From: Glycomyces fuscus
GTDB taxonomy: Bacteria; Actinomycetota; Actinomycetes; Streptosporangiales; Streptosporangiaceae
Direction of reading: 5' to 3'
NCBI GenBank assembly: GCA_002529455.1
Contig: NYMS01000048.1
Span: 186,001-250,000 of the forward strand
Length of the DNA: 64,000 nt
A program made the translations under genes and the position numbers. Of this stretch, positions 8,849 through 16,609 are shown one piece after another. Numbering within the stretch: position 1 is the first letter of the stretch; every line of letters starts with the position of its first letter. The notes under the pieces were generated by a model that made no database searches, was not told the DNA's origin, and worked only from the letters and a program-made list of their open reading frames with translations.

Positions 8849-9841
8849 ATGACGACGACAGCGAGCACCGCAGAGGCCGGCACCGGCCGACAGGACGACA
8901 CCGGCCCCGCGGTGGTCGTCCGCGACCTCCACCAGCACTACGGCGACTTCGAGGCGGTCAAGGGGGTCTCCTTCGAGATCCACCCCGGCGAGCTCTTCGC
9001 CCTCCTCGGAACCAACGGCGCGGGCAAGACCACCACCATCGAGACGATGGAGGGCTTCCGCCGCCCCAGCTCCGGCAGTGTCCGGGTCTTCGGCCTCGAC
9101 CCCTACGGCCAGCCCGGCGGAGTCCGTGAGCGCACCAACGCCGTCCTCCAGGGCAGCGGCCTGCTGGAGGACCTCACCGTCGACGAGACCATGGACCTGG
9201 CCCACGACCTCGCCGCCATGCCCCGGGACAGGGGCGAGACGCTGGAGCTGGTCGGCCTGGCCGACAAGCGCGAGGTCGCGGTCCGTCAGCTGTCGGGTGG
9301 ACAGAAGCGCCGCCTGGACCTGGGACTGGCGCTGCTCACCAGGCCCGAGGTCCTGTACCTGGACGAGCCCACCACCGGTATGGACGCCGAGGGCCGCATC
9401 GAGACCTGGCGCATCGTCAACGACCTCAAGCGTGAGGGCGTGGCGGTCCTCCTCACCACCCACTACCTGGAGGAGGCCGAGCGGCTCGCCGACCGGCTGG
9501 CGATCATGCACCGCGGCGAGGTCCGTGTGGAGGGGACGATCCAGGACGTCCTCGCGGGCTGGGGCGACAGGGTGAGCTTCGAGCTGTCCCCGAACGTGCG
9601 CACCGCCGACCTGCCCGGCGTCGGGGGCGCGGAGGTCTCCGTGGAGACGCGCGGCCAGGCGTTGTGGGCGACCTACACGGTCAAGCAGGGGGACGTCGAG
9701 GAGCGGGCCCACCACGCGGTCGCCGCGCTCATGTCCTGGGCCGGGGAGAACGGAACGGTCCTGCGGAACCTCCAGGTGCGCAGCGCCTCCCTGGAGGACG
9801 TGTTCCTCCGGGTCGCCGACGGCGCCGCCGACCTGGTCTGA
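8849..9841 (+). CDS. ABC transporter ATP-binding protein (DrrA/CcmA type)
   Basis: 330-residue ATPase subunit of an exporter. Walker A GTNGAGKTT near residue 55, Q-loop region, ABC signature LSGGQKRR near 150, Walker B LYLDEPTTGMD near 169 and the H-loop HYLEEAE near 206 are all present. The ~90-residue C-terminal extension is typical of the daunorubicin-resistance-type family. The ATG at 8849 has only a weak GGGGA. It forms an operon with the permease at 9901 (60-base gap). Two sensor kinases follow after a hairpin, an arrangement often seen for antibiotic or lipid-stress exporters. The exported substrate is unknown. Confidence 0.93.
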   Translation: MTTTASTAEAGTGRQDDTGPAVVVRDLHQHYGDFEAVKGVSFEIHPGELFALLGTNGAGKTTTIETMEGFRRPSSGSVRVFGLDPYGQPGGVRERTNAVLQGSGLLEDLTVDETMDLAHDLAAMPRDRGETLELVGLADKREVAVRQLSGGQKRRLDLGLALLTRPEVLYLDEPTTGMDAEGRIETWRIVNDLKREGVAVLLTTHYLEEAERLADRLAIMHRGEVRVEGTIQDVLAGWGDRVSFELSPNVRTADLPGVGGAEVSVETRGQALWATYTVKQGDVEERAHHAVAALMSWAGENGTVLRNLQVRSASLEDVFLRVADGAADLV

Positions 9842-9900
9842 CGCGCGCCACCGCGCTCCGCACCGCACCGCCCCGCAGAGCCCTTCGAGGAGACAACGCC

Positions 9901-10758
9901 ATGACCGCGAACACCGCCGCCCCCGCCGGCGACACCACCGGCGCCCGCCCCCGACCCACCGTCGGCTGGACCAGGCAGGCCATCCGCCTGGCCCGGACCG
10001 AGTTCACCCTGTTCATGCGGTACAAGACCGCATGGATGTACCTGGCCCTGCCCCTGTTCTTCGCCTTCATGACCGTGAACCTCCCCAACGACGAGGTCGT
10101 CCCCGGTTTCGGGATGGGGCAGATGGCCATGGTCGCCACCATCGGCTCCATCGGGCTCGTCCTGGGCGTCGGACACCCCTCCAACGTGTTCACCGCGCGG
10201 CGGGAGTCGCTGGTCCTCAAGCGGTTGCGGGTCAGCGGGGTGCCCCAGCTGGCGATCTTCGGCGGCGTCATCACGGCCGTGGTGGTCTTCTCCCTGGCCA
10301 TCATGGTGATGGTGGCCGTCCTGGTCTTCGGCTTCTTCGGCAGCCTTCCCCGCGACCCGCTGATGCTCGTCGTCGCCGTCGTCCTCAGCTCCGTCATGTT
10401 CTCCCTGATGGGGCTGCTCATCACCCCGGTCGTCCGCAACGCCGAGTCCGCCCAGATGATCTCGATGCTGCCCATGATGGTCCTGCTGTTCCTGGGCGGC
10501 GGCCTCATCCCGCTGGAGTTCCTGCCGGAGAGCGCCCGCATGGTCATCGGCTTCGTCCCGTCCGTCCCCGCCGGGGAGATGGCGCAGACCGCCTACTCCG
10601 GGTACGACGCCTTCCGGGGCTTCGGAGACGGGCAGGAGAAGGGCTACCTGGAGCTGTGGATCGCGGCCCTGCCCTCCATCGGGATCATGCTCGCCTGGAT
10701 CGCGGTGCTGGCGCTGCTGGTCCGCAGGTACTTCAGGTGGGACCCCCGCCAGCCCTAG
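9901..10758 (+). CDS. ABC-2 type transporter permease
   Basis: 285-residue integral membrane partner of the preceding ATPase. A ~35-residue cytoplasmic N-terminus is followed by six hydrophobic segments in the ABC-2 permease pattern. The loop between helices 2 and 3 carries the conserved FTARRESLVLKRLRVSGV motif, and the segment GGGLIPLEFLPESARMV is typical of the penultimate helix. ATG at 9901 follows GAGGAGACAACGCC. With the ATPase it should form a homodimeric-permease exporter. Confidence 0.93.
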   Translation: MTANTAAPAGDTTGARPRPTVGWTRQAIRLARTEFTLFMRYKTAWMYLALPLFFAFMTVNLPNDEVVPGFGMGQMAMVATIGSIGLVLGVGHPSNVFTARRESLVLKRLRVSGVPQLAIFGGVITAVVVFSLAIMVMVAVLVFGFFGSLPRDPLMLVVAVVLSSVMFSLMGLLITPVVRNAESAQMISMLPMMVLLFLGGGLIPLEFLPESARMVIGFVPSVPAGEMAQTAYSGYDAFRGFGDGQEKGYLELWIAALPSIGIMLAWIAVLALLVRRYFRWDPRQP

Positions 10759-10780
10759 GGCGGGTGCGGGAGTGCCGGGG

Positions 10781-10806
10781 AGGCCGGGGACGGCCCGCCC
10801 CGGCCT
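10781..10806 (+). terminator. Hairpin after the ABC permease
   Basis: AGGCCGGGG (10781-10789) pairs with CCCCGGCCT (10798-10806) across 8 bases, followed by ttcc. It separates transporter transcription from the kinase genes, at least partially. Confidence 0.65.
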
Positions 10807-10935
10807 TTCCGCGAGCGAGGGGAAAGGCCTGTGGACGACCGCCCGCAGGGGGTCGTCGGTTCCCGCTGTCGGTGGGGTGCGGCCGGCGGCGGCCGTGGAG
10901 GAGCCGCCGGCCACGGCGGCGGAGAGGAGGGCCCG

Positions 10936-12240
10936 GTGGTCCGCAACGGCACGGTCACCGCGGGGGCCGGGGAGCCGGGTCCGGTGGAAGCCTCGGGACC
11001 CCCTCCCAGCCTGGGCGCCCGGGAGGGAGGAAACACCCGCTTCCTCCGCAGACTCCGGCTCTCCCGGTGGGGCGTCCTGTGGTCGCTGGCGGCGCTCGCG
11101 CTGTTCGCTCCGGCCCAGATACTCAGCGAACTCGTCGCCTTCGCGGTCATCGCCCCGGACAGGGTCGAACTCTGGCGCTCCGCCGTGGCCTTCGTCCTCA
11201 CCCTGCCCTGCGGAGCGGCGGGGTTCTGGATGGTCCGGGCCCGGGTGGACGGGCGGAGGACCGCCGACCCCCGGCTCTACTGGGGGTCGCTCGCCCTGCT
11301 CGCCCTGGTGTGCGCCTTCGTGCAGCTCCCCTACAACGTCTTCTTCGCCTGCGCGAGCTGGTGGGGGATGGCGGTCCTCGTGGCCCCCCGGCGGCGCTCC
11401 GTCCGCGTCACCCTCGCCCTGCTGGTGCTGCCGTGGGCGTACTTCCTCCTCACACCGCTGGACCCGCCCCTCGTGACGTCGGTGGTCATGTGGCTGATCG
11501 CCATCGTCTGGAGCCCGGCGGTGTCGTCCGGCTGCCTGGCCCTGATCCGGCTGTGGGACATCACCCACGAGGCGCTGGAGGGGCAGCGGGCCCGTGCCCG
11601 GCTGGCGGTGAGCCAGGAGCGGCTCCGCTTCACCCACGACATGCAGGGCGTGATCGGACAGGGCCTGACCACGCTCGAGGCCAGGGCAAGGCGGGCCGAG
11701 CTGTTGCTGGAGAGCGATCCGGAGCGCTCCGCGGCCGAGATCAACGAGGTGCACGAACTGGCCCGCCGGGTGCTCCAGCAGGTGAGGACCGCGGTCAGCG
11801 GCTACCGGGACCTGGACCTGGCCGAGGAGGTGGAATCGGTCGGCGCGGTCCTGCGCGCCAACGGCACCGAGACCGTCGTCACCGGAACGGCGGCCTCCGA
11901 CCGCTTCCCGGCCGCGGCCGGACTCGCCGCCTGGGTGGTGCGCGAGGGGGCCACCAACGTCCTGCGGCACAGCGACGCCCGCCGCTGCCGGATCTCCTTC
12001 TCCGTGGACGGGGACGCCGGGCACGGGGGGAGGGCCCTCGTGGTGGAGGTGTTCAACGACCGGGCGCGCGGCGGTCCGGAGGACGGCGCGACCTCGGCCA
12101 GCGGCCTGGCGGGGCTCTCCCAACACGTCTCGCGCGAAGGTGGCACACTGTCGGCGACCCGTACGGACGACGGCGGCTTCCTGCTCAGAGCCGTCCTGCC
12201 GCTGCCCGACGGGACCCACCACCCCGAGGAGTCACGTTGA
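10936..12240 (+). CDS. Degenerate sensor histidine kinase (HisKA_3 family) lacking the phosphoacceptor His
   Basis: 434-residue membrane protein with about five hydrophobic segments (residues ~40-200) and a NarL-type kinase core. The dimerisation box reads RLRFTHDMQGVIGQ, where the neighbouring paralogue has RLRFARDMHDLLGH, so the phosphoacceptor histidine is Gln (about residue 237). The ATP-binding domain looks intact: N-box REGATNVLRHSD and a C-terminal SGLAGLSQHV glycine box. It may dimerise with and regulate the next kinase rather than phosphorylate itself. I chose GTG 10936 for its GGAGAGGAGG site; an in-frame GTG at 10831 is possible. It overlaps the following gene by four bases (TTGA). 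No response regulator is adjacent. Confidence 0.8.
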   Translation: MVRNGTVTAGAGEPGPVEASGPPPSLGAREGGNTRFLRRLRLSRWGVLWSLAALALFAPAQILSELVAFAVIAPDRVELWRSAVAFVLTLPCGAAGFWMVRARVDGRRTADPRLYWGSLALLALVCAFVQLPYNVFFACASWWGMAVLVAPRRRSVRVTLALLVLPWAYFLLTPLDPPLVTSVVMWLIAIVWSPAVSSGCLALIRLWDITHEALEGQRARARLAVSQERLRFTHDMQGVIGQGLTTLEARARRAELLLESDPERSAAEINEVHELARRVLQQVRTAVSGYRDLDLAEEVESVGAVLRANGTETVVTGTAASDRFPAAAGLAAWVVREGATNVLRHSDARRCRISFSVDGDAGHGGRALVVEVFNDRARGGPEDGATSASGLAGLSQHVSREGGTLSATRTDDGGFLLRAVLPLPDGTHHPEESR

Positions 12241-13451
12241 GCGACGACGGCGCGCCCTCCGCCGAGTACACCGCCTCCGACCGGGACGGCGACCGCAGGG
12301 TCCGCTTCTCCCGGCGCATCATCATCGTCTCGGTGGGCTTCACCTCACTGCTCGTCGTGGGGATGCCCCTGATCGACGTCGTCACGGCCGCGGCGTCGGA
12401 GTGGCCCCTGTGGCGCTCCCTGACCGGACTGGTCGCCTCCGTGCCGATCGCCGTGCTGCTGATCGCGATGCTCCGGGCCCGGTTGGACGGCAGACGGGAG
12501 CCCGACCCACGCGCCTACTGGACCTCGCTCGGCCTCCTCGCCCTGGCCGCCCTGTGCATCCAGGAGCCGGTCAACGCCATGTTCCTCCTGTCCGCGTGGT
12601 GGGGGACCGGGGTCTTCCTCGCCCCGCGCAGGCGCAGCGTCCAGGTCACCGCGGCCCTGCTGGTGCTGCCCTGGCTCCTGATCCCGTTCTACGGGTTCGA
12701 GGCGCAGTTCCAGCCGTTCCTGTACCTGCTGGTGTGGCTGGCGATGATCCTCCTCGGGCTGACGTTCGCCGCCGGCTCGCTCTGCATGATGTGGCTGTGG
12801 GACATCAGCCGTGAGGCCGTCGCCGGACAGCGGGCCCGCGCCCAGCTGGCGGTGAGCGAGGAGCGGCTCCGCTTCGCCCGCGACATGCACGACCTGCTCG
12901 GGCACAGCCTCTCCGCGCTCGCGGTCAAGGCCCAGCTGGCCGGACGGCTCGTGGAGCGGGCCCCTGACCGGGCGGCCGCGGAGATGGCGGAGGTGCAGGT
13001 GCTCGCCAGGCAGGCGCTCCAGCAGGTGAGGTCGGCGGTCAGCGGTTACCGGGAGGTCGACCTGACGGGGGAGACGGATGCCGTCCGCGCGGTGCTCGAG
13101 GCGGGCGGTACCAGGACGGTCACCACCGGGCTGGAGGGGCTGGACCTGCCGCCGCGGACCGCGGCGCTCGCCGCCTGGGTGGTGCGCGAGGGCGGCACGA
13201 ACGTCCTGCGGCACAGCGACGCCACCGAGTGCCAGATCGGTTTCACCCTCACCCGCGACAGCAACGTGGGTCCCCGGACGCTCGTGGTGGAGGTGTTCAA
13301 CGACCGCGCCCGGAACACCGGCCAGGACGGCAGGGAGTCGGGCAACGGGCTCGCCGGCCTGTCCGAGCGGGTCGCCATGGGCGGCGGAACCCTCTCCGCG
13401 GCCCGCACCCCGGAGGGGGGCTTCCTGCTCCGCGCGGTGCTGCCGCTCTGA
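12237..13451 (+). CDS. Sensor histidine kinase (HisKA_3 family)
   Basis: 404-residue paralogue of the preceding protein, translationally coupled to it through a TTGA overlap (TTG start at 12237, GAGGAG upstream). There are about five membrane segments between residues 27 and 190. The dimerisation box RLRFARDMHDLLGHSLS carries the canonical phosphoacceptor His (about residue 218). The ATPase domain has REGGTNVLRHSD and a NGLAGLSERV glycine motif. It presumably phosphorylates a NarL/LuxR-type response regulator, but none is encoded in the window. Its likely target is the exporter upstream, by analogy with similar clusters. Confidence 0.9.
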   Translation: MSDDGAPSAEYTASDRDGDRRVRFSRRIIIVSVGFTSLLVVGMPLIDVVTAAASEWPLWRSLTGLVASVPIAVLLIAMLRARLDGRREPDPRAYWTSLGLLALAALCIQEPVNAMFLLSAWWGTGVFLAPRRRSVQVTAALLVLPWLLIPFYGFEAQFQPFLYLLVWLAMILLGLTFAAGSLCMMWLWDISREAVAGQRARAQLAVSEERLRFARDMHDLLGHSLSALAVKAQLAGRLVERAPDRAAAEMAEVQVLARQALQQVRSAVSGYREVDLTGETDAVRAVLEAGGTRTVTTGLEGLDLPPRTAALAAWVVREGGTNVLRHSDATECQIGFTLTRDSNVGPRTLVVEVFNDRARNTGQDGRESGNGLAGLSERVAMGGGTLSAARTPEGGFLLRAVLPL

Positions 13452-13461
13452 CCCCGCCGGC

Positions 13462-14229
13462 TCAGAGCGTGCCCACGGAGTCGAAGGCCGCGTCGATGTC
13501 CTCGGCGGCACCGTCCCCGCCTCCGGTGTCGATCCCGAGCATGAACGCGCCCCGTCCGTCCTCCAGCTCCACGACCAGGAAGCGGCCGTAGGCGCTCCCG
13601 GAGTCGGTGCCCATGGTCGCCCCGAAGGCGGGCAGCCCGTCCACCTCGGTCCGGCCCGAGGGCTCGGCCCACACGCCGCCCTCGGCGAACGCGTCGGAGG
13701 CCAGGTCGGTCGCCATGTCCACGGCCATGCGCACCCCGGCCACCGCGACGGGTTCCACGGAGCCGAGTTCCTCGGTACCGGTGACGATGACCGCGTCCGG
13801 GTCCTCGGCCGGACCGGTGACCGCGTAGGAGGAGTACCCGGCGGGGACCTCCTCGTCGCCGAGCCTGCGCCACTCCCCGCCGGGCAGGTCGTAGGCCAGC
13901 TGTGCCCCGGAGTCGGTGACGGTGTCCCCGCCTCCGTCCGCCGGCTCCTGCGGGGCCTCTCCCGCCTCCCCGTCACCGCCCCCTGCCGTGTCGCCGCCCT
14001 CCTCCGCGGACTCCGGACCGGAACCGGACAGCGGACTGCCGTCGGAGAGGAACCAGCCGAGTCCGGCCGCGGTGACCAGCAGGAAGACGAAGGTCACGAC
14101 GAGGGCGATGGTGAGGGTGACCCGGCGGGCGTTGTCGGGCTCGCGGCCGTCGGTGCGGGGGCGGGGACGGGGGCGGGGGCCGACACCGCGTCGGCCGCCG
14201 CGGTCCGGAGTGTCCGGTCCTGGTGGCAT
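13462..14229 (-). CDS. Single-pass membrane protein of unknown function
   Basis: 255 residues. A basic, Pro/Arg-rich cytoplasmic tail (~40 residues) leads into one hydrophobic helix (VTLTIALVVTFVFLLVTAAG). An acidic Gly/Glu/Asp-rich linker then leads to a ~150-residue globular domain predicted outside the cell. The domain includes WRRLGDEEVPAGYSSYAV and a C-terminal FLVVELEDGRGAFMLGID stretch. ATG at 14227-14229 with AGGAG upstream is preferred to an upstream in-frame start. It is convergent with the kinases. No family was recognised; the layout resembles the many actinobacterial anchored proteins of unknown role. Confidence 0.75.
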   Translation of the reverse strand: MPPGPDTPDRGGRRGVGPRPRPRPRTDGREPDNARRVTLTIALVVTFVFLLVTAAGLGWFLSDGSPLSGSGPESAEEGGDTAGGGDGEAGEAPQEPADGGGDTVTDSGAQLAYDLPGGEWRRLGDEEVPAGYSSYAVTGPAEDPDAVIVTGTEELGSVEPVAVAGVRMAVDMATDLASDAFAEGGVWAEPSGRTEVDGLPAFGATMGTDSGSAYGRFLVVELEDGRGAFMLGIDTGGGDGAAEDIDAAFDSVGTL

Positions 14230-14422
14230 CGGGGCTCCTGTGTGCTGCTGGGGGGTTCCCGGGGCCGGGGCCCACAGAAGCACTACCCAGACCGGAGCGC
14301 GCGGAGTCGGAGGGCCGTGGCCGGATCGGGTCGCCCGGGTCGCCCGCGGACGGCGCGGCCGGGCTCCGCGCTCCCGGACGGGCCGGAGGCGCGCCGGGCG
14401 CGGGGGAGCGGGCGGGGCGGCC

Positions 14423-14875
14423 TCAGACGTGCCAGGGGGCGAGGGGCAGCGGGGACCACAGGACGTGGGGTTCGGCCACGTCGCGGGGCGCGGGCAGTAC
14501 CGAGGGCGGCAGCCGGTACTCGGCCGGGAGCGGGTCGGTGGACCACGGGCGCCGCGTCCCGGGGTCCCCGGCGCCCGGTTCGGCGGGGCCGCACAGGGGG
14601 CCCTCCGTGCGGGAGGGCTGTTCGGGGGTCGGTTCGGGGACGTGTGCCGTCCCGGCGGCGGTACCGGTGCGGTCGGAGGGGAGGCCGTTGGCGGACCGGT
14701 CGGGCCCGGCGGGGGCCGCGGGCGCCTCGGACAGCCCGAGCACCCGGTCGATCTCCGCGGGGCTGAGCGCGCGGTCGGCGTCGGCCACCGCGATGAGCAC
14801 CTCGGCGTACAGTTCGATCTCGTCCAGCGCGACGTGGTCGTGGAGGTGGTCGTGCAGGTCGAGGCTGTCGTTCAC
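14423..14875 (-). CDS. Small hypothetical actinobacterial protein
   Basis: 150 residues starting at a GTG (14873-14875) after a GGGGGTGA ribosome site. The N-terminal 50 residues form a conserved-looking helical segment (LDEIELYAEVLIAVADADRA, then LSPAEIDRVLGL) of a kind found in small actinobacterial proteins. The remaining 100 residues are Pro/Gly/Ser-rich and probably disordered. There are no cysteines or membrane segments. It is codirectional with the membrane protein at 13462, with a 193-base gap. Function unknown. Confidence 0.6.
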   Translation of the reverse strand: MNDSLDLHDHLHDHVALDEIELYAEVLIAVADADRALSPAEIDRVLGLSEAPAAPAGPDRSANGLPSDRTGTAAGTAHVPEPTPEQPSRTEGPLCGPAEPGAGDPGTRRPWSTDPLPAEYRLPPSVLPAPRDVAEPHVLWSPLPLAPWHV

Positions 14876-15244
14876 GTGAGCTCACCCCCTGGGACAACGG
14901 TGTCGCAGCACGACGAGGCACCCCGCGCCGGAGTGCTGTGGGTACGGGTGCGACGGAGCCGTGCCCACGCAGGCGTGAGGGTTACCAGGCTACGCGCCGG
15001 GGGTCCGGCGCGCATGACCCGTGAGGACCAGGCGGTGAGATCACCCGGGTTAGCCAGGAGGGGGACCCGGCCCAGGTGGACGCGGTGCTTTCGGGCCACC
15101 GCGCCGGTGCCCCGGACACGACTTTCGTCACTGTTCTGCCGGCGGTCGCGGCCCGGGTACCGGGTGGCGACGGCCCGTTGCCCGGCGGACCGGGGCCTGG
15201 CCCGCCGGGCGCGGGAGCCGTTCCCCGGGGGCTCTTTTTGACCT

Positions 15245-15440
15245 GGGCCGAAGCGGAGCGGAGGCCCCGGAAGCTGTTCCCCGGTGTCTGTTCTGGCCCG
15301 GGCTTCAGTCCAGGGGGTTGTTCGGGTGCCCGCGGGGTTCTGGAGGCGGCGGAGGCGGATTCGCGGGGAACGAGTGAACCCGCCGCAGGTGCCGAGGGTT
15401 TTCGCTCTTCGGGTGCCCGGACACGGGCCGAAGCGGAGCG
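15245..15440. repeat. Direct repeat GGGCCGAAGCGGAGCG, two copies 180 bp apart
   Basis: Identical 16-mers at 15245-15260 and 15425-15440, each followed by a similar purine/pyrimidine pattern (gaggcccc versus cagacccc). They could be remnants of a duplicated unit of about 180 bp. Confidence 0.6.
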
Positions 15441-15507
15441 CAGACCCCAGAAAACACCGTCTGGTGGGTTGACCGGAAAGGTTCACCGGGGCCGCCCCCT
15501 CCCCCGC

Positions 15508-15562
15508 GATCTTGTACTTATAGCGCGTCTCGACCGTCCAACCTCGCTATAAGTACAAGATC
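15508..15562. repeat. 55-bp hairpin element, copy 1 (18-bp perfect arms)
   Basis: Left arm GATCTTGTACTTATAGCG (15508-15525), a 19-base loop, and a perfectly complementary right arm (15545-15562), followed by ACCGCAGGTCAGAACCC. The arms are AT-rich against a very GC-rich background. A diverged copy with the same arm and loop lengths and the same downstream tag is at 46163-46217. It lies about 110 bp beyond the 3' end of the carbonic anhydrase gene and might also terminate its transcription. Confidence 0.85.
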
Positions 15563-15617
15563 ACCGCAGGTCAGAACCCTGGCGACACACCAGCAACATT
15601 TCTGGCCGGGTCTCTGG

Positions 15618-15701
15618 GCCCAGGTGACGTCCTGGTGCTGGAGGGTGGGCTCCCGCCGTGCGAGCGGTCCTCTATGCCCAGGTGACGTCCTGGTGCTGGA
15701 G
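15618..15701. repeat. 26-bp direct repeat duplicating the 3' end of the carbonic anhydrase gene
   Basis: Positions 15618-15643 and 15676-15701 are identical over 26 bases. The second copy encodes the last residues of the carbonic anhydrase (LQHQDVTWA on the minus strand). The first lies outside the gene, 58 bases further downstream. Confidence 0.85.
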
Positions 15702-16226
15702 AGCGAGCGCGGCATAGTGGGCCGGGGTGTGCTGCAGCACCAGCCGGTCGTTGTCGTTCAGCTCCCGCACCACCTTGCCGGGCACACCCGCCCACAGCGT
15801 GTCCGGCGGGACGGTCTTGCCCGGCGGGACGAGGGAGCCCGCCGCGACCAGGGCGCCCCGGCCGACGCGGGCGCCGCCCAGGACGATGGCGCCGATGCCG
15901 ATGAGCGCGCCCTCCTCCACGACCGCGCCGTGCACCATCGCCTTGTGGCCCAGGCTCACGTCGTCGTGCAGGATCGCGGGCTCCCCGGGGTCGGAGTGCA
16001 GGCCGCACTGGTCCTGGATGTTGACCCTGTCCCCGACGACGACGTCCTCGCTGTCGGCGCGCAGCACCGACCCGTACCAGACGCTGCTCTGGGCGCCCAG
16101 GCGCACGCGGCCGACCACCACCGCGCCGGGCGCGATCCACGCGCTCGGGTGGATCTGCGGTCGTCCGAAGTCCGCACCGCCCACGCGGGGCCCCGCGGGC
16201 CCGCCTTCCGTACGGCCGTTGTCCAT
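15672..16226 (-). CDS. Gamma-carbonic anhydrase family protein (left-handed beta-helix)
   Basis: 184 residues, the usual length for the family. It contains repeating hexapeptides of the LbetaH fold (for example VVVGRVRLGAQSSVWYGSVLRAD, shortened here to its core IAPGAVVVGRVRLG, and ALIGIGAIVLGGARVG). Metal-ligand histidines appear in GLHSDP, SLGHKAMVHG and nearby. It probably hydrates CO2 or binds acyl groups as a trimer in the cytoplasm. ATG at 16224-16226 has only a weak purine-rich site. The C-terminal tail is unusual: the last codons belong to a 26-bp segment repeated just downstream. Activity is uncertain, because many actinobacterial homologues lack measurable anhydrase activity. Confidence 0.88.
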   Translation of the reverse strand: MDNGRTEGGPAGPRVGGADFGRPQIHPSAWIAPGAVVVGRVRLGAQSSVWYGSVLRADSEDVVVGDRVNIQDQCGLHSDPGEPAILHDDVSLGHKAMVHGAVVEEGALIGIGAIVLGGARVGRGALVAAGSLVPPGKTVPPDTLWAGVPGKVVRELNDNDRLVLQHTPAHYAALALQHQDVTWA

Positions 16227-16609
16227 CTCGTGGCCCTCCCTGCGTCTCGTACCGCCGTGTCCCGCTCTCCCCGTGAGGGGTGGAACAGCGGGAAGTTGAC
16301 CGCTCTGCCCCCGTACGGGGATGATCGCGCATACCTTAGTAAGAACGTGACCGGGGTCCGCACGGCGATGTGCCGGTCGGGGATCTTGACGCGGCCGCGC
16401 CGCGCGTGTCTACCTTGGCCGCCTGGACGGTGTCCACGGCGTTACGCTCCGCTCCCGACCGGCGCCCCCAGGCGGCCGGACCGGTGTGTAAAAAATGGCG
16501 CTATCGGGCGTATGTCACCAAAGAGACCTCACAGGGCAGTGGTGACAGTGGGTACGGGGCAACTCGCACCTTCTGCCAGTCAAAACGGTGTTAAGGACAT
16601 GAAGGGCAC
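16227..16609. promoter_or_regulatory. Divergent intergenic region with candidate promoter for the DivIVA-like gene
   Basis: TTGACG (16386-16391) is followed after 19 bases by TACCTT (16411-16416), a possible promoter about 195 bases before the DivIVA-like ATG. An AT-richer patch (gtaaaaaatgg, near 16488) and the leader up to 16609 hold no recognisable gene. Confidence 0.35.

Larger units (their letters stand above)
14876..15671. other. 796-bp repeat-rich intergenic region
   Basis: No convincing gene. It holds a 16-bp direct repeat at 15245 and 15425, the 55-bp hairpin element at 15508-15562 and a copied segment of the carbonic anhydrase 3' end at 15618-15643. Open frames here (for example 14872-15486 minus) are low-complexity Arg/Pro/Gly translations built from these repeats. 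Confidence 0.6.

Noticed and set aside
9673..12222. 849-codon minus-strand frame opposite the ABC permease and first kinase
   Set aside because: Shadow of two genes with unmistakable motifs; low-complexity translation.
14872..15486. 204-codon minus-strand frame in the repeat region
   Set aside because: Its sequence is built from the repeated 16-mer and other low-complexity segments, with no ribosome site or recognisable domain.
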